Source: Argopecten irradians (taxonomy: Eukaryota; Mollusca; Bivalvia; Pectinida; Pectinidae). Taken from it: 64,000 nucleotides of DNA. Shown piece after piece: positions 24,488 through 36,100 of the stretch. How positions within the stretch are numbered: position 1 is the first letter of the stretch; every line of letters begins with the position of its first letter. A model generated the notes under the pieces. The model had not been told where the DNA came from. It did no database searches and saw only the letters and a program-made list of their open reading frames with translations. The position numbers and the translations under genes are program-made. Location: the NCBI RefSeq assembly GCF_041381155.1, contig NC_091139.1, positions 10,788,383 through 10,852,382 of the forward strand, in the 5' to 3' direction.

Positions 24488-25374
24488 TAAATACTGTTAC
24501 GTTTTGGACCTCAAATGTAATTAACCATTCACAACATACAATCTATGGAATATGTCTTATGATATGGACACAGAGGCTGTCAGACAAGGACGAATTCGAT
24601 TGATAAAAAGTAGCCAAGGAAAATAATACAATAATAATGTATTTGGAATGCAACAAGTTCAATAAAACATGCATGAGTGATTGAATAGTGAAACTGTTTA
24701 CACGTGTAGATCGATCTGCTATTCCAGGTTTCATGACAGATATGTTACAACTGATGAGGGAGATCCTCAGGGTTTCGAAAGATGCAGTTCGATGAAGACA
24801 CTAAGAAAGTTTTACTATCGAAAAAATGAGGAACATGATTCCATCGGAACAAAGGTTAATTAGTTAATGGTATACATGTATTTTAAACAAGATTGCCTTG
24901 AACAGATAAGAACATCTTTAAAAGGCTTCTTTTACTCATGTCGTGGCCAGAAATTTGGTCTTCAGTGTTATTAATGATAAAAGAAATTTCGATAATGCTA
25001 ATCTACATGTCATAATACCTGAATAAAATGCGTACATGCACAACATATAAACAAGGAGGTGCAACATCACAGGGGCCAGGCAATATCAGCTTAATACATT
25101 TTGACATATCTTATATATTCATTAGCATGTTGAAAAAACGGTAAAAAACATACAAAATATCAGAGATTTAAATAGTATTTATATTATATTTAAATCTCTG
25201 AAAATATGGAATAGAAAAGTAAGCTGTCAAGTTCTACGTACAGGTAATTTCCCTAATTTCCAAGTCTCTGTGTATAACATTACGACGTTAAAATTAACGT
25301 AGCAGGAATAGAAAAATACATATATAACACATAGAAAATCATATCTCCGTTTAACAGCCAAGATCCGGTAAATA

Positions 25375-25634
25375 GTTTGCTTCCCATTTTTTCGGATATA
25401 CTGATTTATTTATAAATTTTTAGACGTCAAAGTATTATTAATATTGCATATTGGTTTGACTTGCACATATAAATGACTTTTTTACCATAAGCAATGGACT
25501 CAAATGAGTTATATAACTGTCATTTCCACTTTTATCTATAAATAATATAATGCAAATTTACTGATTCAATCGGTCTAACCGTCTAATCTAGCCCTACATA
25601 CGAAGATCGGCTGCTCCCGGTTAAATTCGTAGAA
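25375..25634 (+). repeat. diverged truncated direct copy of the inner unit of the large inverted repeat
   Basis: It matches about 26746-27003 in the same orientation, sharing gtctaaccgtctaatcta, gaagatcggct.ctcccgg and ttcgtagaa. It lies just outside the left arm and lacks the terminal inverted repeats. Confidence 0.65.
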
Positions 25635-26059
25635 CTATAAAATGGTGGCATATTTCTGCCATCGAGTTGCCGACTTACGATCGCGACTAAATGATGTCGA
25701 CATAATTAAGGCATTATGTCGACATCATATAGGAAGATGTCCACATAAACAGAAGAATATGTCGACTTACCACATGTAACTGCCCACACAATGATTCCAA
25801 GATAATGTAGAAAGTCGGTAACTCGGCGATTAATCGTGTTTATGCTCGGGCTGACACCGACTTGTCATTTATTGATGTCGACATCTAAACTTAAAGATGT
25901 CAACATCTGGTCTTGAAAGTGGAAATCAAAGGCCATCATCTCATAAAGCACGGTGTATATTCAGCAAGGCACCATATAGCAAAGATAGACCTCGATTTTG
26001 TTAATTCAGGTTTTTTATTTATTTGATTTCAAAATTAAAAATTGTGATCCTACACATCC

Positions 26060-26362
26060 CGGCCACGCAGCTGTAGTCTGCGTGTACGTAGCTGTTAGTC
26101 CGAGCTGAGGAAGTAAGGAGTGCAAAAGGACTCTGCTTTGTACAACGAATTTCCATCCTCTTGGCCATAATCATTTATTACTATATAACCGGTGGTTTAA
26201 AATTCGTTTAAAAGCTGTGTGTGTGTTTTATGGATTGGCATTCGTACCAAGTCCATGTGGTACATACCGTACTATACTATATATTAAAAGAATGAATGAA
26301 AAATGATAAATACAAAACAATGATTTTTTCATGTTTTATTTTCTTGAACATTACGAAAAGTA
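26060..26362. mobile_element. insertion of about 303 bp found only in the left arm
   Basis: The arm reads cctacacatcc before it and ccagttacgtaattt after it. In the right arm these two flanks are directly joined. No terminal repeats, tRNA boxes or coding frame were recognised, so its type is open. Confidence 0.6.
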
Positions 26363-26639
26363 CCAGTTACGTAATTTATAAGCCATAAAGGTCACAGTAC
26401 AAGTACACAATACACATTGGGAAACCAGCTTTACTTGTTAGCTTGCCCTGTCCATATTTACATATTAAATATCTACATCCCTCGATAAACTTATATAAAG
26501 GCACAACGAATTTTTGCTACGGTCTTAATGGCCAGAGTCAACCTTTGGACTAAAAAATCCTCCCGGGACACGGTTTTAGCTCCAGACTCGGGATTTATCT
26601 GCATTTATTTTTTGTAGTAAAAACGTAGTAAAAAAAAAG

Positions 26640-27240
26640 GTCACGTGCTTATACCTCATTCATGCCATTGGCCGGAATATACAAGTGTATTATGGGTAAC
26701 TAGTGATCACGTGATTGTGTGTTTACTTCCAAATATGGTGATAGTTTGCTTGCTATTTCTTCGGAAAAATTGATTTATTTGAAAATACATAGACTCCAAA
26801 ATGTTATTATAATCTTGCATGCATATCATTTTGACTTGCACATATGTAATGTTTTAGTATAAATAATGAAATGAAATGAGTTATAAAACTGCCATATTCA
26901 CGTTTTGTAAATAAATGATATAATGCGAATTGACCAATTCAATAGGTCTAACCGTCTAATCTAGGATCAGCGAAGATCGGCTACTCCCGGCCTATTCGTA
27001 GAATTTTTTAAATTTATATTTTTATATATTATTACCTGCTTTAGGTTTCATAACAGATACATATAACAGAGAGAAAATAAGATCTTCGTCAAAAGGCCAA
27101 ATGATATATACTAAATACCAGGTCAGAGAAATCACTATATTTGGAAGTAAACACATACTCATGTGATCACTAGTTACCCATAATACAATTCCATATTTAT
27201 TTCGGCCAATGGCATGAATGAGGTATAAGCACGTGACTTG
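26640..27240. mobile_element. 600-bp unit with terminal inverted repeats of about 105 bp, nested in the left arm
   Basis: tcacgtgcttatacctcatt at 26640 is answered by aatgaggtataagcacgtga at the other end. The match continues through the gtaaacaca/tgtgtttac segment for about 105 bases. The same unit occurs at 29374-29975 in the right arm. No coding sequence is seen. Confidence 0.7.
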
Positions 27241-27339
27241 TTTTACTATACGTTTGACTACAAAGAAGCGTGTTTTGTACCTTTATGGGAAAAATCTCCA
27301 ACGGATCATGGTTTGATTTCCACCATTTGAAATTGTTAA

Positions 27340-27700
27340 AGATGCTCCACCGCCGAACGAGCATAAATGATATTCATCATTTGAACAATACCTGGTGTTT
27401 AATCGTGTATAGGTATATGTATGTCTAATAAACACAAAAATAATATAAAATATTTTGTTTTGCTTTTGGTGCATGCGCGATCAGTACTTCATTCCACATA
27501 GGATATAGTGCCAGGGATTTTTTTCGGGATGCAATTTATTATTTTTTATATTTTAAACTTGAATTAAAATTAGAAGCTAAAACTTTTCAATGGTGGTAAT
27601 GGTGTAAAGTAAATAAATTTTGTAACTGAAGAAAAATACTAAATCGTTTGCTCCTGTTTTTGATAGTGAAAAAATACCATTTGTCAGCGGTGGAGCATCT
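27340..27700 (+). mobile_element. TTAA MITE family 1, complete copy inside the left arm of the large inverted repeat
   Basis: Both terminal repeats are intact, with TTAA at 27336-27339 and 27701-27704. The matching place in the right arm (near 29256-29260) has no insertion, reading attgCTAAgcaat on the complementary strand. This MITE therefore entered after the arms were duplicated. Confidence 0.88.
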
Positions 27701-27940
27701 TTAAGCAATACTATCATATCATTGTTATATTTCCAAATTCTTATCAAAGAAATGGTTCAGCTTCTGCGTAGCCCACTTAGCTTTTTGGGAATCCAATACA
27801 TGTACTTGTACACATACAATGTACTAAGGAAAACGATGTGCATACACGGGCCTATGTGCTAAATTGGGACCTACAGTACATATATCTAAATATGTAGGAC
27901 CTAACTCATTATATGCTTCGGTAGGTTTCGTACGAAAATG

Positions 27941-29032
27941 CCTAGATACTACTGGTTATTAGTACAAAAAATCCTAAGACAACTCCCATTTATTTTGTAG
28001 CATATGAAAAAATGTTCTTTTTAATACCAGGAATAATTAAAAAAAAGGATATTGAAAAATTGAAGTAAATGGAACATAATTATTTACAATAAATTAAATA
28101 ATGCCATACCTATGATCTTAATACCACCTACCACACAAAATACATTGTTTACTATATAAAACACAATGAGAACCACATTATCATATGAATAAATTACTGA
28201 AATGATTTTTTGAGATTTGTTTAAATTTAAAAAAAAAATATTTTATATTTTTTTATAAATATTTTAAGAAACATTTTTGAAATAGTAGAATCCCTTGATG
28301 GACATTTTTAGTCTAGTTCAATTGTATTGAATTTTTATTTTTCAAAGGTTTGAAGATTACGTGATTGAACGTTTTATGAAATGTGCCGCAAAGCGGCAAA
28401 GTTTTCTAAAATGAAGTACGAAAAATGTGCAGGAGGACTCTTTTTCTTCCTACGCCCCTGCAGTTGCACATTAAATTTTCATGAACTTAGTACCCACCAC
28501 TGACTGATGTAAATCATGCCAATAAAAGATGGATCCAAGGGCGTATCCTTGATTGATCTTTTCTCTATTTCTGTCATTCTTTACCCTTTTCTTTCCTCTT
28601 GGAAATATTTTATAACATGGGAAAACTAAAAAATGAAGTCTATATAGCAGTAATAAAAACCATAGCCACCTGTCAGCCATGTTATTTTCCTGATTGGTCA
28701 CCTGAGTTCGGATACAGAATGAAACAAAGAAATACACTGTATGTATAAGCACCATATATTGGCCTATCAGGCCCATGATATCAGTCTGTAATGAGGTACG
28801 TATCAATTTAACCTTTTAATCTATGAAGAGTATTTGATTTCATTACATCTGTTACATTTTCTATGAAAATTGAGCAAATAATGCTCATAAATGATTTATA
28901 TAAACTATGATAAATTCGACCCTCTCCCCCGGGGAAAATTCCGAGACCCCAGGGCCATGAAATTCACAATATTGGTAGGGGGCCTTGAGACCTTTCAATC
29001 TATGAAGAGTATTTCTGACAACCAAAATGATA
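27941..29032. other. spacer of the large inverted repeat
   Basis: About 1.1 kb of single-copy AT-rich sequence separates the arms. It contains the longest non-repeat open frame here: minus strand 28471-28806, 111 codons, with a hydrophobic stretch WLWFLLLLYRLHFLVF and a basic segment RGKKRVK. I do not recognise it and do not call it a gene. aatctatgaagagtattt is present twice, at about 28819 and 28998. Confidence 0.4.
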
Positions 29033-30651
29033 CATTTTCGTTCGGAACCTACCAAAGCATAACGAGTTAGGTCCTGAGGTCCCAATTTACCAGGCGTGAA
29101 GCTGCCATGTAAGCACATAAGCCCGTGCATGCACATCATTTTCCTCAGTATGTGTACACATGTATTAGATTCCCAGAAATCTAAGTGGGCTACGCGAAAA
29201 CTTAACCATTTGTTTGGAAAGGATATGGAAAATAAACAATGATATGATAGTATTGCTTAGCAATTTCAAATGGTGGAGATGAAACCACGATCCGTGGGGG
29301 ATTTTCCACATAATGGTACAAAATTTTTCCCCATAATGGTACAAAACACGCGTTCTCTGTAGTCAAACGTAGTGAAACAAGTCACGTGCTCATACCTCAT
29401 TCATGCCATTGGCCGAAATAAATATGGAATTGTATTATGGGTAACTTGTGATCACATGAGTATGTGTTTACTTCCAAATATAGTGATTTCTCTGACCTGG
29501 TATTTAGTATATATAATTTGGCCTTTTGACGAAGATCTTATTTTCTTCTGTCTTATATATGTTCTGAAACCTAAAGCAGGTAACTATATATAAATATAAA
29601 TTTAGAATTCTACGAATTTAGCCGGGAGAAGCCGATCTTCGCTGATCCTAGATTAGACGGTTAGACCTATTGAATTGGCCAATTCGCATTATATCATTTA
29701 TTTACAAAACGTGAAAATGACAGTTTTATAACTCATTTCAGTTCATTATTTATAGTAAAACAGTACATATGTGCAAGTCAAAATGATATGCATGCAATAT
29801 TAATAACGTTTTGGAGTCTAAATATTTTCAAATAAACCATTTTTTCCGAAGAAATGGCAAGCAAACTATCACCATATTTGGAAGTAAACACACAATCACG
29901 TGATCACTAGTTACCCATAATACAATTGTATATTCCGACCAATGGCATGAATGAGGTTATAAGCACGTGACTTGTTTTACTACGTTTGACTACAAAGGAC
30001 GCGTGTTTTTACAACAAAAATAGATGCAGATGTATTCAGAGTTTGGAGTTTAAAACCGTGTCCTTGGAGGATTTTTAGCCCAAAGCTTGAATCAGGCCAT
30101 TAAGACCGTAACAAAAATCGTTGTGCCTTTATATACATTACATGTAAGTGTATCGGGATGTAAATATTTTTATATAAATGTATTGAATATGGACAGGGCA
30201 AGCTACAAGTAAAGCTGGTTTCCCAATGTGTATTGTGTACCTGTGCTGTGACCTTATGGCTTTTAAATTACGTAACTGGATGTGCAGGATCACAATTTTT
30301 AATTTTGAAATAAAATAAATAAAAACCTGAATTAAAGAAATCAACGTCGATCTCTGTTGTATGGTCCCTTGCTGCATATACACAGTGCATCATGAAAGAG
30401 TGGCCTTTGATTTCCACTTTCAAGACCAGATGTCGACATCTTTTAGTTTAGACACAGCCGAGCATAAACACGATTAATCGCCGAGTTACCGACTTTCTAC
30501 GTAATTATCTTGAAATCATTGTGTGGGCATGTACATGTGTAAGTCGACATATTCTTCTGTTTATGCCGACATCTTCCGATATGATGTCGATTTAATGCCT
30601 TAATTATGTCGACATCATTAAGTCGTAAGTCGGCAACTCGATGGCAGAAAT
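29033..30651 (-). repeat. right arm of the 5-kb inverted repeat
   Basis: It is the reverse complement of 25650-27940 without the two left-arm insertions. Removing them from the left arm leaves about 1.62 kb, the same as this arm. GATGTCGACATC-like palindromes recur at its outer end (30431, 30606). Confidence 0.85.
29374..29975. mobile_element. 600-bp unit with long terminal inverted repeats, right-arm copy
   Basis: It has the same terminal repeats and centre as 26640-27240, in reverse orientation. The two copies agree closely, including the agattagacggttagacc block. Confidence 0.7.
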
Positions 30652-30657
30652 ATATAT

Positions 30658-30768
30658 CACAGGGACCTGGCACGATTTTTTGAAACTAACAGTATAGGTA
30701 TATATAGGATACTATAATGTATATATATTTATACTATTGGTTAAAAATTTTCGTGCCAGGTCCCTGTG
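30658..30768. mobile_element. 111-bp MITE, second copy of the CACAGGGACC family
   Basis: It has the same ends and AT-rich core as the copy at 23478. It sits right at the outer edge of the right arm of the large inverted repeat. No clean 8-bp duplication is seen. Confidence 0.75.
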
Positions 30769-31000
30769 CACCATATAGAATATCTTTCATCCCACATACA
30801 TTTATATTTGACCAACCGATCACAGCTTTAAGCGAACAGGTGATTTATAATCAGGTTGAATCCCAACAACATGGCAGGCAAAACAACCGATAATAATTGC
30901 TTCCATTCCAGGATGGTAGCAATAATTGTACATGGATTATACATACATGTATGTTTCTCTTAATAACAATGATTTAAATATTTGGACAAAAAAAATTCAG

Positions 31001-31345
31001 AGTTCATCGCCAACAGAGCATGAACGCGTTAACGCTACTCGTCATTTTAGCAACAACTTATTATAATCGTGTTCAGTGGATTTTTATGTGTCTAATTAAC
31101 ACAAATATGCATATAAAATAATTTATTTTGCTTTTTGCATACACAATCAGTACTTACCCTTATAAAGGGCATAGTGCCATGGATTTTTTTCGGGATGCAA
31201 TCAATTATTTTTATCTTGAATAAGAAAAGAAGCTCAAACTTTTCAATGGTGGTAATGGTGTAAAGTAAGTAACTTTTATAACTGGAGAAAAATACTAATT
31301 CATCTATCTTGTTTTGGAATGAGAAAAATATCAATATATCATTTT
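31001..31345 (+). mobile_element. TTAA MITE family 1, degenerate copy
   Basis: Blocks shared with the complete copies include tcatcgccaacagagcatga, gtgccatggatttttttcgg, and the aagctcaaacttttcaatgg block. The terminal repeats are eroded. Confidence 0.7.
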
Positions 31346-31720
31346 GACGTAGAGTCTAAATCTTTCTCTGTATTGTGTTGTACATTCGCGAGTTATGCCC
31401 CCTTGACCATTTTTGTCGAACACGCCTTCATATCAGAATTTTCCCGCCATCGTCCTCAAGGGTTTACACGTGGAAAATGACGTGAACGGAGATTGCTTAC
31501 TGAACACTTTAAATTTCTTTAAATGCTAATTTGCATATAATTATGTTAAGATTTGTCCATATGAATTAATTGATATTTTAATCGCGCACTCATGATCAAC
31601 AGCCGATCATGATCGCGGTTTGGCCACGTGCTCCAGCCTCCGGACCCGAGTACTACACGTACATGTATAATGCATTCCTCCAGTCTTTGGCACTTCCATC
31701 TTCAACATTTAACAGAAAAA

Positions 31721-31748
31721 ATGTATGAAAGTATGGCAGCTGAACCAG
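31721..31748 (+). CDS. candidate first coding exon (MYESMAAEP) of a plus-strand gene
   Basis: ATG at 31721, with a second in-frame ATG at 31733, opens nine codons plus one base to the donor ccag/gtaaat. The DNA just upstream (31590-31680) is richer in CpG and GC than its surroundings, as at some invertebrate promoters. A possible continuation is the exon ending at 34107. The product is unknown. It could also be a chance start. Confidence 0.3.
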
Positions 31749-31749
31749 G

Positions 31750-33920
31750 TAAATGGTAATTGAGTGACATTAATTAGTTTTGACCTGAAAGATGCGTCCT
31801 GCGGGTATTCATATTATTGACATGATGGTCGGTCCAGAAACACATACTATGTATGTTTCTGGTAAATATGTTTCTGGTCGGTCTGTTGGAGTTACAGGTA
31901 CAGTACCAAAAGTATGTCACTATTATGACCTTCATTTAACATCTGACCTAGTTAAAATGAAAAAAAAAGTATTCGTCTAATATTGTTTACATAAATTCAA
32001 AAGCTCGGTATTTTTGGGATTCTCCAAGAATAGACTTCATAGTGACCTGAGAATGATCATGAGCTACTATTGACATTATTTCAAATATTTGTACCAACAC
32101 TACATTGTATCTAAATGTGATTGAATTTCCTTGAGACGTTTAACTAAACTACATCAAAAGAACAATGAAAGATGGATTTATAATCTAGAGGGATTGTTTA
32201 CCAATTTATGATCACAATTAAAAGAAGACATCTGGGTTACCCACCTAATCGCCTTTTAGCTTTGAGACAAGTACATTGTACTACATGAACAGTAGTCCTT
32301 TTTCTATGTCACTATATAGGTATAGTCATTTTTTTGCAGAACACAAAATTGAGAAAAATATGCAGAATAACTACTTCCATGTATTTAAAGGTCTGTTAGT
32401 AGGGGAACATGTCAAAGAAGTGTGATTATATATATATTCAGTGTTTCTAATTTGAATCATGAGGAAATTGCTGATCTTAATCTAAATAATTTGAATTCAG
32501 ACCTGCACTGAAAGCATTTGTATTTTGGTCAATTGTTTTTCCCTACATTTCAATTATGCTGATATCTTTCTTCTTCTTAATGCATATAATCCCTAATGTA
32601 GTCTTGTTGACAATTATGGAATATTCAGTTCTTTAATAAACAGTCGAGCAAGTATGAAACAAGCTCAAACTTATAAATTATGTAAAAAGACAAACAATTT
32701 TGTTTGTCATAAATTCAGATTATACAACCTGTAAACCTTAATTTCCTATTTATCCTTTGGGAATTAAAAAGAATTAAGGTATTAGAATTTCATGATGTAC
32801 AATGTAATGATTGAAAACAAATGCTTTGATTTCCTGCCCAAATATGTTCCAAGATTAGTTTTCCCATAGAAAACTCTTTGGGAATTACAGCGATTAGTAA
32901 GGCCTTGCTTGAGATGCCTTTTGTGTGAGAATAATGTGCATGCTGACTTAGTATGATACACTCATCCACTATTGTAAACGGTGACAGCAATTGTAAAAGG
33001 AATAGTGTGCGCCATTGATGAATACTGCATGTATAAATGTGTCACATCATCGATGTCAACTACAAGAAACAGAAGTGTGTCTCAAGAAATTCTTTTCCTC
33101 GTACTAAAATCCAAGTTCATGATCGATAATTTCTCTGTACAGCAATTAGTGTAGAGATAGTGCCCTGACAGATGTTCCCTAGTCTGGGTCGCCTGAATGT
33201 TTGACAGACTATTTCCGCCACAGGATTATGAAGCGGTACAAGGAAAAGTTGGCCCCGCTGTCTAATGCATAACCACACAGCTCAAAGCCTAATTACTAAA
33301 CATTTACTCTGACTCTTTCTCATGACTCATCCTACTCCAAATATAGAGCAGAAAAAATGTTTTTCAATTGCAAATTTTTGTGTTCCAGGTTATAGTTTCA
33401 GTATCTGATTTAACATATTTTGCTAAGTGCATTAGAAATAATATCTTGTTTACTTCCCCATGTACACTGTGTTTACTTATAATCATATATACATTAACCC
33501 AAAATTAATTAAAGTGGGTTTAACAGAACTTTACCTTCTTGCACACATTTCGATAGGTCTTGTGTTTACAATAATATGACATCCGTTGGAAAGATGTTTT
33601 TTACACAATCTTTAAGAAGATTCTGATTTCAAAATTATAGCTTTTGCATTGATACAGAAAGTTACATAATTGTAAGTCAGTTAGTAGTATGTAATAAATT
33701 GTGCCATATTAAAATTTCAATGAAAACTTATATTTATTCACTGAAATTAACAGCATGCCACTTATGGGATCCACGGTTGCTTGTTTCTGACATTTACCCA
33801 CAATTTTTGAGGGACATTGCACTTCCAGCCCTCTAGGGATTTCATTAACACTATAAATGTTCATGTAGGTACAATTTCATTGCTCTAAAATATTGTTATT
33901 ACTGTATACATGTATGTGTT
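31750..33920. other. AT-rich DNA, possibly an intron
   Basis: If the candidate exons at 31721 and 33987 belong together this is their intron. Nothing else was recognised in it. Confidence 0.35.
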
Positions 33921-33986
33921 ATAGATTTGGCTCAGATGGATTGAAGAATTTTAGAAACAATATCCCAGAATCTGATGGCTGACCTT

Positions 33987-34107
33987 AGTGATTGCCATGT
34001 CCACTGAAGTAATACTAAGTGTTACCCATGTTGCCCATGATGTCTTCATGGTGAGACAATGCATGCAAGCTTCCAAACTCATAAGAGGAACAAAATGTTT
34101 TAAGGTA
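33987..34107 (+). CDS. candidate internal coding exon
   Basis: An acceptor ending ccttag and a donor aag/gtatgt enclose an open frame beginning in phase 1 and ending in phase 0. Joined to 31721-31748 the frame would run ...MAAEP-VIAMSTEVIL and end LIRGTKCFK. The acceptor has a poor pyrimidine tract, and a better one upstream (gttatag at about 33924) would give stops in frame. The antisense frame is open too, so coding potential is unproven. Confidence 0.2.
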
Positions 34108-34311
34108 TGTACATTTACGGTATTTGCCGTAATTAGGGTCCCTCCCTCTATAAGCGCCCCTTCCACAATGTTATACAACATGTAATGCCTCTAAACATCG
34201 ATCAGCATTGTATACCATATTACATGAACTTGCAAGTCTTTTACATGTGAATCATGTGATATAATAATGTGTCTCAAAGGATAAAATTTAAAGGCTTATG
34301 CATGTTAACTG

Positions 34312-34792
34312 GATCAATATATCGATATACCAATACATATCGGTTTTTGGCAGTGTATCGACTATCGATACACAAACATGCTGTATATCGCTGTATCGTT
34401 TTAAAAACTCGCCCTACTGTTTTTGTTATAGACATAGGAAATTCCAAACAAAATTTATTCTAAAACATCATTCAAGTAACAGCATTTCAATCAAAAGGAA
34501 GTGTTTAAAGCATCTGTGTCAACTAGATGGATTAGAAATGCCTTTTCATAACTAAGAATATGACTTGACAGAAATTAATTAACACAGATGATAAAACCAG
34601 TCAAAATAGATTTTTTTCCTGGTTATAGAATATTTTATCAAGATTGTCTTTTATTGTCACAATATTCGAAATACAATGGTCAACTGAATTTGAAAAAAGA
34701 GGTCCACTGTATCGTCAATATGTATCGTGTATTGTTTCAGTGTATTGTCAATACGTATCGTATCGTTTTAGACCTTCCAATACCCAGCCCTA
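34312..34792 (-). mobile_element. retro-insertion of about 480 bp with a 16-bp target duplication
   Basis: TTATGCATGTTAACTG is repeated exactly at 34296-34311 and 34793-34808. Read on the minus strand, the insert begins tagggctgggtattggaagg and goes on with many cgatacgtattg words. I know this gggctgggtattg start from short retroelements in many animals. The long duplication fits target-primed reverse transcription. Short plus-strand frames over it are spurious. Confidence 0.65.
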
Positions 34793-34949
34793 TTATGCAT
34801 GTTAACTGTAACAGATAAATGTACCATGAGTACAGAAAGATTTACAATATGGCTGACTTTTTTCCATGACAACTTACATTTTGGTTCATTATAATAGCCC
34901 CCATTGTTACAATTTGTCAATTATTGAATTAAGCCTTCTGAATTTTGAG

Positions 34950-36100
34950 CAAACTTTAGGCTTACCTCTCTGAACCTTGGATAAGTGAACCCAGACAATT
35001 TTTTTGGGGGGCTTACTTGTCTGAACCTTGAATTGGGACTGGGAAAATTCAGACAAACCTTTGGGGTCAACCAGTCTGGACCTTGGGACAGAAAACCAAA
35101 CAACCTTTGCCTTGGACTTGCAACTGTCTGGACCTTGGGACAGAAAACCCAAACAACCTTTGGACTCACCTGTCTGGACCTTGGGACAGAAAACCCAAAC
35201 AACCTTTGGACTCACCTGTCTGGACCTTGGGACAGAAAACCCAAACAACCTTTTGGCTCACCTGTCTGGACCTTGTGCCAGGAAACTCAAACAACCTTTG
35301 GGCTCGCCTATCTGGACCTTGGGACAGAAAACCCAAACAACCTTTGGACTCACCTGTCTTGACCTTGGGACAGAAAACCCAAACAACCGTTGGACTCACC
35401 TGTCTGGACCTTGTGACAGGAAACCCAAGCAACCTTTGGACTCACTTGTTTGGACCTTTGGACGGAAAACGAAAAAAACAACTTTGGACTCACCTGTCTT
35501 GACCTTGGGACAGAAAACACAAGCAGCCTTTGGACTCACTCGTTTGGACCTTGGGACAGAAAACCCAAACAACCTTTGGACTTGCCTGTCTGGACCTTGG
35601 GACAGAAAACCCAAGCAACCTTTGGACTCACTTGTTTGGACCTTCGGACGGAAAACGCAAACAACCTTTGGACTTGCCTGTCTGGACCTTGGGACAGAAA
35701 ACCCAAGCAACCTTTGGACTTACCTGTCTGAACCTTGGGACAGGAAACCAAAGCAACCTTTGGACTCACCTGTCTTGACCTTGGGACAGAAAACCCAAAC
35801 AACCTTTGGACTTACCTGTCTGGACCTTGGGACAGAAAACCCAAACAACCTTTGGACTCACCTGTCTGGACCTTGGGACAGAAAACCCAAACAACCTTTG
35901 GACTCACCTGTCTTGACCTTGGGACATGCAACCCAAACAACCTTTGGGCTTACCTGTCTGAACCTTGGGACAGGAAACTAAAACAACCTTTGGGCTCGGC
36001 TGTCTGAACCTTGGGACAGAAAACCCAAATAACCTTTGGACTCACCTGTCTGGACCTTGGGACAGGAAACACAAACAACCTTTGGACTCACCTGTCTGGA
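34950..36100 (+). repeat. 46-bp minisatellite, about 23 units
   Basis: The unit is ctgtctggaccttgggacag, then aaaacccaaacaacctttgg and actcac. Units are well conserved in the middle and worn at both ends. The unit lacks stops in most frames on both strands, which creates long open frames (up to 317 codons at 35028-35981). Since 46 is not a multiple of 3, three units make one 46-residue protein repeat. Confidence 0.92.

Larger units (their letters stand above)
25650..27940 (+). repeat. left arm of a 5-kb inverted repeat
   Basis: Read in reverse complement, this arm matches 29033-30651 from end to end. The outer boundary is tatttctgccatcgagttgc paired with gcaactcgatggcagaaata. It is longer than the right arm by two insertions: a MITE at 27340-27700 and an unidentified piece of about 303 bp at 26060-26362. 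The outer 300 bases carry several copies of the palindrome GATGTCGACATC. Confidence 0.85.

Noticed and set aside
25650..30651. Large inverted repeat as a viral or Maverick-type element
   Set aside because: Neither the arms nor the spacer encode any recognisable polymerase, capsid or integrase.
33925..34107. Frame with several TGA codons and many cysteines, briefly considered as a multi-selenocysteine protein
   Set aside because: It ends in TAA before the donor, no selenocysteine insertion element was looked for successfully, and cysteine-rich readings arise easily from TG-rich frames.
35028..35981. 317-codon open frame on the plus strand, the longest in the window, and several overlapping ones on both strands
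   Set aside because: They arise from a 46-bp minisatellite that lacks stops. Frames are open on both strands and shift between units, as expected for non-coding tandem DNA.
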